Assembly (NCBI RefSeq): GCF_021168475.1 | Contig: NZ_JAJOZT010000004.1 | Span: forward strand, 1 to 64,000 | Direction of reading: 5' to 3' | DNA length: 64,000 nt | Origin: Pseudoclavibacter sp. 13-3 | Lineage (GTDB): Bacteria > Actinomycetota > Actinomycetes > Actinomycetales > Microbacteriaceae | In this document: positions 1-7,089 of the stretch, one piece after another | Layout of the letters: each line of letters opens with the position of its first letter | Numbering within the stretch: position 1 is the first letter of the stretch | Position numbers and translations under genes: made by a program | The notes under the pieces: model-generated | The model's input: the letters and a program-made list of their open reading frames with translations, nothing else | Told to the model about the DNA's origin: nothing | Databases searched by the model: none

Positions 1-58
1 CCGACTCCACCAGACCCACCGCATCGGCCTTGAACTCATCCGTGTACTTCTTCGGCAT
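1..58 (-). mobile_element. IS3-family transposase OrfA, N-terminus only (cut by window edge)
   Basis: A minus-strand frame enters from position 58 and runs off the left edge, so only about 19 residues are visible: MPKKYTDEFKADAVGLVES. This matches the conserved start of IS3-family OrfA, a small helix-turn-helix protein that binds the element ends and is fused to the DDE-type OrfB by programmed frameshifting. ATG at 58 is preferred over the in-frame ATG at 67 because GGAAGG lies 9 bases before it. The terminal inverted repeat should lie between about 68 and 120, but its exact edge cannot be set from one end. Whether the element is intact is unknown. Confidence 0.8.
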
Positions 59-177
59 GATCAACATCCTTCCGTATGCCCCGAAAGACACACAACCTTG
101 GAGTCAACCAAACCCACAGCAGACCCGACCGTCCGGATCGAAGGGGGAAGTCCACCCGGGCGGCCAGCTCACACAGG

Positions 178-381
178 TTACTCCGACTCCACCTTCAGCG
201 CAGCGACGCAGTCACGCCAATCTGCGAACGGAACCTGTTCCACACCTGCCCGCAGCAAGGAGTGGCACAGCGCACGGTATTCCTGCAGCCATTCCAGCCG
301 CTGCTCCAGCTCCGCGATCTCTTCATCTGTGTGCGCCAGCTCGGCGACCGGATCAATCATCATGCTGCCAGCATGCGTCAT
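178..381 (-). CDS. Small hypothetical protein with a coiled-coil stretch (67 aa)
   Basis: An unrecognised small frame. After a short leader it carries an acidic heptad-like helix (residues about 9-35, with HTDEEIAELEQRLEWLQ), followed by RALCHSLLRAGVEQVPFADW and an acidic tail. The composition looks like a real soluble small protein rather than a shadow, but no convincing ribosome binding site precedes ATG 381. Other starts are ATG 363 or 360, and the frame stays open to 453. It sits between the IS3 end and the tRNA-Val remnant, so it may be cargo of an accessory element. No function is proposed. Confidence 0.35.
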   Translation of the reverse strand: MTHAGSMMIDPVAELAHTDEEIAELEQRLEWLQEYRALCHSLLRAGVEQVPFADWRDCVAALKVESE

Positions 382-495
382 CCGCGCTCGAGGGGTGCTC
401 TTGTCTGCAAGGGGAATCGCGGTAAGCCAGAGTGTGCGGGAGCGAGAGAGCACCGGAGTCTGCTTCCCTTTTGCTTCCCATGCGGAGAGACGGAA

Positions 496-536
496 ACAGC
501 CCCGGTGCCACGCGATCCGCGTGATTCCGGGGCTGT
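496..536 (-). terminator. Rho-independent-type hairpin behind the left tRNA-Val fragment
   Basis: Arms ACAGCCCCGG (496-505) and CCGGGGCTGT (527-536) pair perfectly, with an inner CACGCG/CGCGTG stem. On the minus strand the hairpin is followed by a short T-rich run. It lies immediately 3' of the tRNA-Val remnant at 544-589, as expected for the original terminator of that tRNA gene. Confidence 0.75.
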
Positions 537-543
537 CGGCCTG

Positions 544-589
544 TGGGCGATACTGGACTCGAACCAGCGACCTCTTCCGTGTGAAGGAA
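544..589 (-). pseudogene. 3' half of tRNA-Val(CAC), probable attachment-site remnant
   Basis: Read on the minus strand, the segment has the anticodon loop TTCACAC (anticodon CAC), the 3' anticodon arm GGAAG, variable loop, T arm with GGTTCGAGTCC, and acceptor 3' strand TATCGCCCA. No CCA is encoded. The 5' acceptor strand and D arm are missing: the sequence upstream is the end of the DUF2971 gene. A 3'-half tRNA plus its terminator is the typical far-end junction left by a tRNA-integrating element. Confidence 0.8.
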
Positions 590-593
590 ACAG

Positions 594-1466
594 CTACGGA
601 ATGTATGGAACTTCGGAAATCCTTAGGTCAACGTGAAACCACTCCCCACGTCCTCCATCGGCAAAGCGTGCTTTGAGAGCTGCAAGTGAACGGTCTGCGT
701 ATGGGCCAGGGCCCACCGTAATTGACTTCAGCGCCTCGAAAGGGAACTGCAATCGCACATAGGGAACGAGGTTGGTTGGTCCTCCTCTCAGTAACATCGA
801 GGGCGAAAGATCACCGGTGGCTCGCGCTACGAGGCGTACTTCATGCTCGGACGCAAATGCTTGGTGTTTGACACTAGCCAAGAATGGAACCAAAAAGTCT
901 CCGTCGAAGATCGAGTGTTCCTTATCAGACTCCTCAAGTAGGAGGCTGACAATCTCATCTGCCCCATAGGTGATATCGAGGAATTGCACCTCCAAGCCGA
1001 CGTGTGCAAGGACAAGGTCCTTCGCTTCGCCACACGTCAATTGGAAAGACTCGAAGGCCTTTTCGCTGTCGTCAATAGCAAACGCAGACTCTAGGATCGT
1101 CCGGTCAAAACCCAAACTAAAACCGCCTCCAGGGCCGTATCCTCTCCACATATCTAGGCTGTCAGAAGTCGTCGTGAAAGATGTGACGTAGGCAGTTTCT
1201 TCGTGAAGATCGGTGACCTCACCTGATGACGGATATCTCGTATCGAGCGCTTGTCTAAGTAGCTGGCGTCGGCCAATCGGTATCGCGGCTAGTCGAGTGT
1301 TCGTCTCTGGCATCGGCTTTCCGTCGGCGCCGATGAGGGAGCGAATCAGCTCCGCAGCGAAGACCAATTCTTGTGCGTCATTCAGATACAGGGGGTTGGA
1401 TGCCCACAAAGATCGGGATTCGATAATCCCAAGCATTCCCGCGGAGGATGTGTAGTGATAGAGCAC
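594..1466 (-). CDS. DUF2971 family protein (290 aa)
   Basis: The N-terminus (LYHYTSSAGMLGIIESR), the LYLNDAQEL segment near residue 28 and RGYGPGGGFSLGF in the middle are hallmarks of the DUF2971 family. Its biochemical role is not established, and members occur mostly in accessory regions. The start is GTG 1466. There is no Shine-Dalgarno sequence, but TAGACT at 1473-1478 sits 6 bases upstream, which fits a leaderless mRNA. The gene is visibly lower in G+C than the rest of the window and uses codons such as TTA, ATA and AGA, suggesting acquisition. Its stop codon lies only a few bases before the tRNA-Val fragment, so the gene reaches right up to the presumed junction. Family call secure; function unknown. 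Confidence 0.8.
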   Translation of the reverse strand: MLYHYTSSAGMLGIIESRSLWASNPLYLNDAQELVFAAELIRSLIGADGKPMPETNTRLAAIPIGRRQLLRQALDTRYPSSGEVTDLHEETAYVTSFTTTSDSLDMWRGYGPGGGFSLGFDRTILESAFAIDDSEKAFESFQLTCGEAKDLVLAHVGLEVQFLDITYGADEIVSLLLEESDKEHSIFDGDFLVPFLASVKHQAFASEHEVRLVARATGDLSPSMLLRGGPTNLVPYVRLQFPFEALKSITVGPGPYADRSLAALKARFADGGRGEWFHVDLRISEVPYIP

Positions 1467-1472
1467 CCGCCC

Positions 1473-1478
1473 AGTCTA
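1473..1478 (-). promoter_or_regulatory. -10 hexamer TAGACT for the DUF2971 gene (leaderless start)
   Basis: TAGACT on the minus strand is separated by GGGCGG (6 bases) from the GTG start. Transcription would begin at or next to the start codon. The same 12-base block TAGACTGGGCGG precedes the ATG of the hydrolase gene at 37855. Confidence 0.5.
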
Positions 1479-1609
1479 GACCGTGAATCTTCACACGGAT
1501 GCCCACGCTCTACTTCGACGACCAGGGGAGAGGCAACAGAGTTCAGTCCAAGGACGCTGTGGACGACCTTCTAGATGGTTTGCGCCTGCTGGCACAAACT
1601 GACACTGTC

Positions 1610-1629
1610 CGGATAGCAAACGGATAGCA
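1610..1629. repeat. Two direct copies of CGGATAGCA, 11 bp apart
   Basis: CGGATAGCA occurs at 1610-1618 and 1621-1629, a start-to-start distance of 11 bp, one DNA turn. The pair lies inside the islet about 120 bp from the right tRNA-Val remnant. The spacing and place resemble arm-type binding sites of tyrosine integrases, but no integrase gene is in the window. Confidence 0.5.
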
Positions 1630-1746
1630 GACCCGCGTATTTTCTTGTATTCTCTCGCTTTTCTACTGAGACTATTGATGCCCGGTATTGCAGGGCAAAG
1701 TGCCTCTGTGTTCGCTCTCACTCTGCCCCGATATGACGGCCTTGGA

Positions 1747-1794
1747 TCCCTGACACGGAAGAGGTCAGCAGTTCAAGTCTGCTATCGCCCACCA
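1747..1794 (+). pseudogene. 3' half of tRNA-Val(GAC), probable attachment-site remnant
   Basis: On the plus strand the segment shows anticodon loop CTGACAC (anticodon GAC), GGAAG arm, T arm with GTTCAAGTC and acceptor 3' strand TATCGCCCACCA with encoded CCA. The preceding bases (1718-1746) do not form a D arm or a 5' acceptor strand, so it cannot be a functional tRNA. It shares ACACGGAAGAGGTC with the left remnant at 544-589 but derives from a different isoacceptor and points the other way. Confidence 0.75.
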
Positions 1795-1801
1795 CGGGAA
1801 T

Positions 1802-1850
1802 GGCCCGGAATCACGCGAAAGACGCGGGGGTCCGGGTCTTCTTCGTTTTT
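1802..1850 (+). terminator. Hairpin and T-rich run behind the right tRNA-Val fragment
   Basis: GGCCCGGA (1802-1809) pairs with TCCGGGTC (1831-1838), with an inner CGCG/CGCG stem, then TTCTTCGTTTTT. It has part of its stem sequence (CCGGAATCACGCG) in common with the left terminator, so the two tRNA-Val ends look paralogous. A second possible pairing is TGGCCCG (1801) with CGGGCCA (1851-1857). Confidence 0.7.
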
Positions 1851-2018
1851 CGGGCCATCTGCAGTGTCACGCGGGCGGAATGACTTGCTCACGGCGCGCC
1901 TCAGCATGACGCGCAGATGCTGCATTCTGAGAGATAATCAGACAGAACGTCTGCGTGCAGTTCGCAGAGACCGACCGCAGGTCGATCGGCTGATGAGACT
2001 CGGGGGAGGGATGCGCAC
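1851..2018 (+). promoter_or_regulatory. Leader region of the FHA-kinase operon
   Basis: No gene is supported here. GATAAT at 1933-1938 is the best -10 candidate for the FHA-kinase operon, with only a poor -35 upstream, giving a leader of roughly 75 bases. GGGGGAGG at 2002-2009 is the ribosome binding site for the start at 2019. Confidence 0.35.
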
Positions 2019-3038
2019 ATGCTCCGCTATACGCCGGGTGGCAGTCTGCTGATCGCAGAGGCACGCGGTGCCGCGCTCGTTCCGATGTCAGTCTCGTCGC
2101 AGGTGGTCGCGCATCTGCTCACCATTCTGCGAGCGCCCAAGCACCTGGGTGCGTCTGACAGCCGTGGCCTCAGATCACCGTCGTTCGCCACCTGGTCGAA
2201 GGGGAGTGCTCTCAGCGCATGCGCACTGTTCCTGCTCGCACCCGATGAGCACCACGCCGAGGTCATCTCACGCGGAGGCTACCGCGTCGTCGTCGAGCCC
2301 CAGAGCCGCAGGCCGGTCTCAGCGCTGCACCAGCAACCGCATGACGACCGTCACCCGGACACCCCCGCAACCGTGCAGATCGACGACTCGACGCACCTCC
2401 GACTTCTGGCGCCGCCGAACACGCCCACAGCGCGTCCCCTTCATCTGCCGCTCAGCTCCGGTGTGGTCTTCGCCGACAGCGCCGAGTGGATGCCGGTCTC
2501 GCTGGCGACGCGGATGCCGGACTCAGGGTTCCGAACCACGTGCTCTGAGGCCACGCTCGTGCCGGAGGACTTCGACGATGACGACACGCGCGCGCCCGAC
2601 AGCGACAACCGCTCAGCGCCGGCTGCCCTCGAGGGGCGCCAGGCTGACGCAGCCGCTGTCTCTCCATCTGCGCCTGACCGATCGGCCGTGCTCGACACCT
2701 GCATGCCGCTCGTGCGGCTGCCCGGGGGACGACGAGTGAGGATCGATCATCCAGTCGTCATCGGCCGCCAGCCGCAAGGAGCGCTGTACGGCGGGCAACA
2801 GGCGCGAGAGTTGGCCGTGCCGAGCGCGAACAACGACATCTCCCGCAGGCACGTCTGTCTGTACAGCGAAGGCCGGCATCTGCTCTCCGTCGATCTGCAC
2901 ACCACGAATGGCACCTACCTGCTGCGCACCGGCCAGGCACCGACCCGGCTCAGCCCGGGGGAGGCGACGCTGCTGGTCGGCGGTGACCGCCTCGACCTCG
3001 GCGACGGCATCGTCCTGGAGTTCGAGGGGCTGCTGTGA
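2019..3038 (+). CDS. FHA-domain protein, first gene of a kinase signalling trio (339 aa)
   Basis: The last ~100 residues form a forkhead-associated phosphothreonine-binding domain: GR at 249-250, SRRH at 275-278 and TNGT at 296-299, the canonical ligand-binding positions. The N-terminal ~90 residues are an unrecognised folded region, and residues 95-225 are an acidic, proline-rich linker. No membrane segment is visible. ATG 2019 has GGGGGAGG 9 bases upstream. The stop overlaps the GTG start of the kinase gene (GTGA), so translation is probably coupled. FHA proteins in such operons usually bind the autophosphorylated kinase or its substrate; here the partner is inferred from the overlap. Confidence 0.85.
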   Translation: MLRYTPGGSLLIAEARGAALVPMSVSSQVVAHLLTILRAPKHLGASDSRGLRSPSFATWSKGSALSACALFLLAPDEHHAEVISRGGYRVVVEPQSRRPVSALHQQPHDDRHPDTPATVQIDDSTHLRLLAPPNTPTARPLHLPLSSGVVFADSAEWMPVSLATRMPDSGFRTTCSEATLVPEDFDDDDTRAPDSDNRSAPAALEGRQADAAAVSPSAPDRSAVLDTCMPLVRLPGGRRVRIDHPVVIGRQPQGALYGGQQARELAVPSANNDISRRHVCLYSEGRHLLSVDLHTTNGTYLLRTGQAPTRLSPGEATLLVGGDRLDLGDGIVLEFEGLL

Positions 3039-4528
3039 ACCGCCGCCCGCCTTCGACGCCTCCGGCACTTCCCGGGTTCACGCCCCGTCGACTCATCGGC
3101 AGCGGCGGCTTCGCCGATGTGTTCCTCTATGAGCAGCATCTGCCCAGACGCCTGGTCGCGGTCAAGGTGCTGCTGCGCGAGCAGGTGACGCCGGCGTCGG
3201 TCGAGGCGTTCAACACCGAGGCCAACATCATGGCCCAGTTCTCTTCGCACCCCTCCATCGTCTCGGTCTATCAGGCCGGCACCTCGTCAGACGGACGCCC
3301 CTATCTCGTGATGCAGTACTGCCCGAAGCCGAATCTGCAGCAGCGTCGCAAACGCGGCGACCGCTTCTCTGAGTCAGAGACGCTGACCATCGGCATTCGC
3401 ATCGCCTCTGCTCTCGAGATCGCGCACCGTTCCGACGTGCTGCATCGCGACGTCAAGCCTGCGAACATCCTCACGACAGAATACGGTCAGCCTGCTCTGA
3501 CCGACTTCGGCATCGCCGCTGCGGTGGGCAGCGAGGTCGAGGGGCTCAGCGTACCGTGGTCGCCGCCTGAGGCCTTCGGCGATCATGCGCGAACCGGCCC
3601 AGCCGGAGACGTCTACTCGCTCGCCGCCACCCTCTACACGCTGCTCGCGAGTCGCACCCCGTACGAGATTCCCGGTGGGCAGAATCGCAACGCCGATCTG
3701 ATCGACCGCATCAGGCACCGCCCGCTGCCACCGCTGGGCCGCCCGGATGTCTCACCTGCGCTGACGCACACACTCACCCGGGCTCTCGCGAAGAATCCGC
3801 AGAGTCGGCCCCGCACCGCCGTGGAGTTCGCCAGAGATCTGCAGCGCGTCCAGATCCATCTGAAGCTGCGAGTCACCGACACCGAGGTTCCCGGCGAAGC
3901 GATCGTCGTCGACGAGTCGTCGCAGGATGTCGAACGCACGCGATTCCGGAACGTCTCAGCACCAGCCGTCCCCGGCTCCATTGTTCCCATGCCCATTCAG
4001 ACGGCGCATCCGGTCGCGCCGTCGGCGCGAAGGCAGACGCCACCCCAGAAGACGCTGCGGCCACAGGTCGGCACGATTCCCGTCGGAGCCGGCGTCCGCA
4101 GCCCGACGAAGCCGCGTGGGCCCCGACGCGCTGTCACGCTGGGCGTCTCGATTGTGGCGGGTGCGATCATCGGCGTCTCAGCCGTGGTCGGCATCCGCAC
4201 GGTCATGCAGGGCACGACGCCGGCTGCCGCGCCCCAGCCGGCAGTGGCCACCGCCACCGCCGCCGGGGCAGCAGTCCCTGCCGTCACCGGGCTTCGCGCC
4301 TACGGTGCCGGGACCAGCCGCACGTTCACCTGGAGCAACCCTCAGCCGATGAGCGGAGACACATACCGGTACCGCATGGTCGGTTCCGGAGGAAACAGCC
4401 CGCTGACTGCGGTGAACGACCCCCGGGTGACTGTCGAGGCTGTTTCTGCAGGCCCGACCTGCATCGAGGTCACCCTCGTGCGTGACGACCATCAGACCAG
4501 CGATCCAGTCCAAGGATGCTCATCATGA
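3035..4528 (+). CDS. Membrane Ser/Thr protein kinase (PknB-type) with extracellular C-terminal domain (497 aa)
   Basis: Hanks-type kinase. The glycine loop GSGGFADV is at 22-29, the ATP-binding lysine in VAVK is K44, the catalytic HRDVKPAN block is at 137-144, DFG is at 157-159, and PPE is at the APE position. A proline- and basic-rich juxtamembrane stretch leads to one transmembrane helix (about 366-387), then an Ala/Thr-rich spacer and a ~100-residue fibronectin-III-like external domain with two cysteines near the end. There are no PASTA repeats. The GTG start overlaps the preceding stop, and its own stop overlaps the next ATG. Expected role: sensing outside and phosphorylating FHA partners inside; the signal is unknown. 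Confidence 0.9.
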   Translation: MNRRPPSTPPALPGFTPRRLIGSGGFADVFLYEQHLPRRLVAVKVLLREQVTPASVEAFNTEANIMAQFSSHPSIVSVYQAGTSSDGRPYLVMQYCPKPNLQQRRKRGDRFSESETLTIGIRIASALEIAHRSDVLHRDVKPANILTTEYGQPALTDFGIAAAVGSEVEGLSVPWSPPEAFGDHARTGPAGDVYSLAATLYTLLASRTPYEIPGGQNRNADLIDRIRHRPLPPLGRPDVSPALTHTLTRALAKNPQSRPRTAVEFARDLQRVQIHLKLRVTDTEVPGEAIVVDESSQDVERTRFRNVSAPAVPGSIVPMPIQTAHPVAPSARRQTPPQKTLRPQVGTIPVGAGVRSPTKPRGPRRAVTLGVSIVAGAIIGVSAVVGIRTVMQGTTPAAAPQPAVATATAAGAAVPAVTGLRAYGAGTSRTFTWSNPQPMSGDTYRYRMVGSGGNSPLTAVNDPRVTVEAVSAGPTCIEVTLVRDDHQTSDPVQGCSS

Positions 4529-5247
4529 CCACTCAGTCCGTGCCTGTGCCCGTTCCCGAACTGCAGATCGAGTTCTGCGGAGAATGGCACCCCGTCTCAC
4601 CGTACCGGCCCTTCACGATCGGCCGAGAGGGAGATCTCGCAGTCGACGACAACCCATTTCTGCACCGACGGCTGCTCGAGATCCATGCGTTCGAAGGCTT
4701 GTGGCTGCTGTCGAACATCGGATCGCGCCTGGCCGTCACGGTCTCGGACGCCGACGGTCACCTGCAGTCGTGGCTCGCGCCAGGCGGTCGGCTGCCCTTG
4801 GTCTTCGGCCTCACCACGATCGTCTTCAGTGCGGGTGCGACGACGTACGAGCTCTCGGTGCACGTCTCTGTGCCGCTCTTCGCTCAGACGCAGCCGGCGC
4901 TGCAGCAGAGCGACGGCACCACCACCATCGGGGCCGTCACGATGACCGACACCCAGCGCCTGCTCATCATCGCGCTGGCCGAGCCCATGCTGCGACGAGA
5001 CGGTACCGGCATCAGTGAGATCCCGACGAATCATGACGCTGCCCAGCGACTGGGATGGGTCATCACTCGGTTCAATCGAAAGCTGGACAACGTCTGCGAC
5101 AAATTGGACAGGATCGGAGTTCCAGGCCTCAGGGGCGGGCCACGTTCGTATGCCACGAACCGAAGGGTACGTCTCGTGGAATATGCGATCACCTCGCATC
5201 TGGTGTCAAAGGCAGATCTCATCCTGCTCGATCAGCCGCACGAATGA
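4525..5247 (+). CDS. FHA-like / winged-helix-like output protein (240 aa)
   Basis: Residues 12-115 resemble an FHA fold (GRE at 33-35, HRR at 47-49, LSNIGSR near 62-68). Residues 141-230 are a basic helical region (TDTQRLLIIALAE, AAQRLGWVITRFNRKLDNVCDKL, TNRRVRLVEYAI) that looks like a winged-helix DNA-binding domain. ATG 4525 is chosen over the in-frame ATG 4516 because it gives an ATGA overlap with the kinase stop and has AAGGA 8 bases upstream. A reasonable model is that kinase phosphorylation is read by the FHA-like part and passed to DNA. The FHA-like part departs from consensus, so phosphothreonine binding is not certain. Confidence 0.7.
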   Translation: MTTQSVPVPVPELQIEFCGEWHPVSPYRPFTIGREGDLAVDDNPFLHRRLLEIHAFEGLWLLSNIGSRLAVTVSDADGHLQSWLAPGGRLPLVFGLTTIVFSAGATTYELSVHVSVPLFAQTQPALQQSDGTTTIGAVTMTDTQRLLIIALAEPMLRRDGTGISEIPTNHDAAQRLGWVITRFNRKLDNVCDKLDRIGVPGLRGGPRSYATNRRVRLVEYAITSHLVSKADLILLDQPHE

Positions 5248-5463
5248 CTGCCGTCAGGCAGAAAACGTGACCGCGACTGGCAAGGGGATCCCGCCGCCCC
5301 CTCCACGGCAGGAACCCCTCTGCGGACGTCGCATCACTGCTTCTGACCACGTTTATAGACTAGAGGACCCCACTGACATGCCTCAATGGGGATAGTTCAC
5401 CATGACGTCGGTGAACCGGGACTCGCACGTTCCGATCGGCGCATGTGCCTCATTGCTGCCGTC

Positions 5464-6861
5464 TCAGTCGGTCAGGGCCTGGCCCATGCGCTCGTCGAGC
5501 AGCAGCGCTGAGAGGGCGGCCAGCACGAACGCCACGCCGAAGATGGTGAAGAGCACGCCGGTGCCTCCCCAGGCCGCCGCGAGCACGACCGGAACGACAA
5601 GCGGCGCGACGATGGACGCCACGCGGCCGAATCCCGCCGACCAACCAGTGCCGGTGCCGCGCAGCGCGGTCGGGAAGACCTCTGGCGAGATCGCGTAGAG
5701 CGCACCCCACGCACCCAGATTGAAGAAGCTCAGCAGACAGCCGCTGATCAGGATGGCGGTCACAGAGCCCGCCGTGCCGAAGAGCACAGCAGAGACGGCG
5801 GAACCCACCAAGAACGTCGCCAGCGTCCATCGACGCCCCCAGCGCTCGATCAGCCAGGCCGCAACCGCATACCCCGGCAGCTGGGCCAGCGTGATGATGA
5901 GGGTGTACCCGAAGCTCTTCACCAGGTCGTATCCCTGCGCCGCCAGAATCGACGGTATCCAGATGAAGGCCCCATAGTACGAGAAGTTCACGAGAAACCA
6001 GACCAGACTCAATGCGATGGTGCTGCGTGCCTGCCCGCCCCGCCAGAGACCGGCGAATCCCGTGGTCGAGGATGCACTCTCGCCTGTGGCGGGGTGCTGC
6101 GCGGAGGTCACCTCAGCGGTGGCCTGCCTGACCCGGAACAACACTGGCGAGACCTCGAATCGTCGCACGATTCGCTCGGCCTCGTCATCACGCCCGCGCG
6201 TCTCGAGAAACCGGATCGACTCGGGCAGCCCGAACCGGACGAACGCTGCGTAGAGTGCGGGTACCGCACCGATCAGCAGAGCAATGCGCCAGCCCCACTC
6301 ACCGTGCGGCACGAGCAGGTAGCCGAGCAGTGCAGCCACGAGCCAGCCGATGGCCCAGAAGGCCTCCAGCACGACGATGATGCGGCCGCGGATGCTCGGG
6401 GGAGCGAACTCGCTGACGTATGTGCTGGCCACCGGGAGTTCGGCGCCGAGGCCCAAACCGACGAAGAAGCGCATGACCAGGAAGAACGCGAGGACCGGCG
6501 CGAACGCGCTGAGCCCAGCACCGAGACCGAAGAGGAGCAGCGTCAGCGAGAACACGGTGCGTCGGCCGAAGCGATCGGCAAGGCGCCCTCCGAGCACCGC
6601 CCCCAACGCCATCCCGATGAAGCCGAGCGAGACGATCCAGCTCTGCTCGGTCGGGGAGAGAGACCATTCGCTCTTCAGCACGACGATCACATACGAGATC
6701 AGCGCGACGTCGAGCGCATCGAGCGCCCAGCCGATTCCGGATGAGGTGACCAGGTGCGCGTGCGCCCGGGTAAACGAGAGTCGGTCAAGGCGCTGAGTAA
6801 GCGTCAGACCGCTGGCAGTAGCCGCAGAGGACGGCACGTCGGAATTGGTTGCGTCTGTCAT
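5464..6861 (-). CDS. MFS transporter, sugar/aromatic-acid symporter type (465 aa)
   Basis: Twelve hydrophobic segments. The loop motif GGRLADRFGRR lies between helices 2 and 3, and a second such block, ERWGRR, follows in the C-terminal half. The R-x-F-E-R helix loop and the PESIRFLETRGR segment after helix 6 place it among metabolite:H+ symporters of the AAHS/SP type; the substrate cannot be told. The frame is open to 7011, but ATG 6861 (MTDATNSDV) is chosen because the longer version adds an Arg/Ser/Pro-rich extension. A possible -10 (TACTGT) lies 5 bases upstream. It stands alone, convergent with the kinase trio, with a palindrome over its start codon. Confidence 0.85.
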   Translation of the reverse strand: MTDATNSDVPSSAATASGLTLTQRLDRLSFTRAHAHLVTSSGIGWALDALDVALISYVIVVLKSEWSLSPTEQSWIVSLGFIGMALGAVLGGRLADRFGRRTVFSLTLLLFGLGAGLSAFAPVLAFFLVMRFFVGLGLGAELPVASTYVSEFAPPSIRGRIIVVLEAFWAIGWLVAALLGYLLVPHGEWGWRIALLIGAVPALYAAFVRFGLPESIRFLETRGRDDEAERIVRRFEVSPVLFRVRQATAEVTSAQHPATGESASSTTGFAGLWRGGQARSTIALSLVWFLVNFSYYGAFIWIPSILAAQGYDLVKSFGYTLIITLAQLPGYAVAAWLIERWGRRWTLATFLVGSAVSAVLFGTAGSVTAILISGCLLSFFNLGAWGALYAISPEVFPTALRGTGTGWSAGFGRVASIVAPLVVPVVLAAAWGGTGVLFTIFGVAFVLAALSALLLDERMGQALTD

Positions 6862-6869
6862 AGATGACA
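6856..6869. promoter_or_regulatory. Perfect palindrome TGTCATAGATGACA over the MFS start codon
   Basis: A 6-bp inverted repeat with a 2-bp centre covers the ATG at 6861 and touches the presumed -10. A dimeric repressor bound here would block transcription and initiation. The regulator is not identified. Confidence 0.45.
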
Positions 6870-6884
6870 GTATTGCACAGGTCT

Positions 6885-6898
6885 GAACAGGTATGTTC
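6885..6898. promoter_or_regulatory. Palindrome GAACAGGTATGTTC upstream of the MFS gene
   Basis: GAACA and TGTTC arms around GGTA lie 24 bp upstream of the MFS start, near where a -35 would be. The spacing between GAAC and GTTC is 6, not the 4 of actinobacterial LexA boxes, so it is probably a different operator. Confidence 0.4.
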
Positions 6899-7011
6899 CA
6901 GTTTTCTCGAGATACCCCACAGGCCGGAGTCGAATCGTCCGCAGAAGCCGGAAGATGCGAGGGGAACCGTGGTCGCGCAGGCCGGCGATGGCTGGCTGAG
7001 CGGCGAAACAC

Positions 7012-7046
7012 AACGAGGGCCTCGCCACCATGGCGAGACCCTCGTT
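7012..7046 (-). terminator. Terminator hairpin of the ctaE-qcrCAB operon
   Basis: AACGAGGG/CCCTCGTT and CTCGCC/GGCGAG arms form a 14-bp stem with one mismatch and a 5-base loop, 44 bases beyond the qcrB stop. The minus-strand continuation is GTGTTT, a weak T run. Confidence 0.7.
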
Positions 7047-7089
7047 ACTGCTTCGGAAGGTCGTGGACGACCGCCTCAGACAGTGCACA

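Noticed and set aside
544-1794. Two functional tRNA-Val genes
   Set aside because: Both lack the 5' acceptor strand and D arm.
1645-2052. Open frame of 135 codons across the right tRNA-Val remnant
   Set aside because: It contains the tRNA fragment and terminator, and no protein features are seen.
6885-6898. LexA (SOS) box
   Set aside because: GAAC and GTTC are 6 bases apart rather than 4, and an MFS carrier is not an expected SOS gene.
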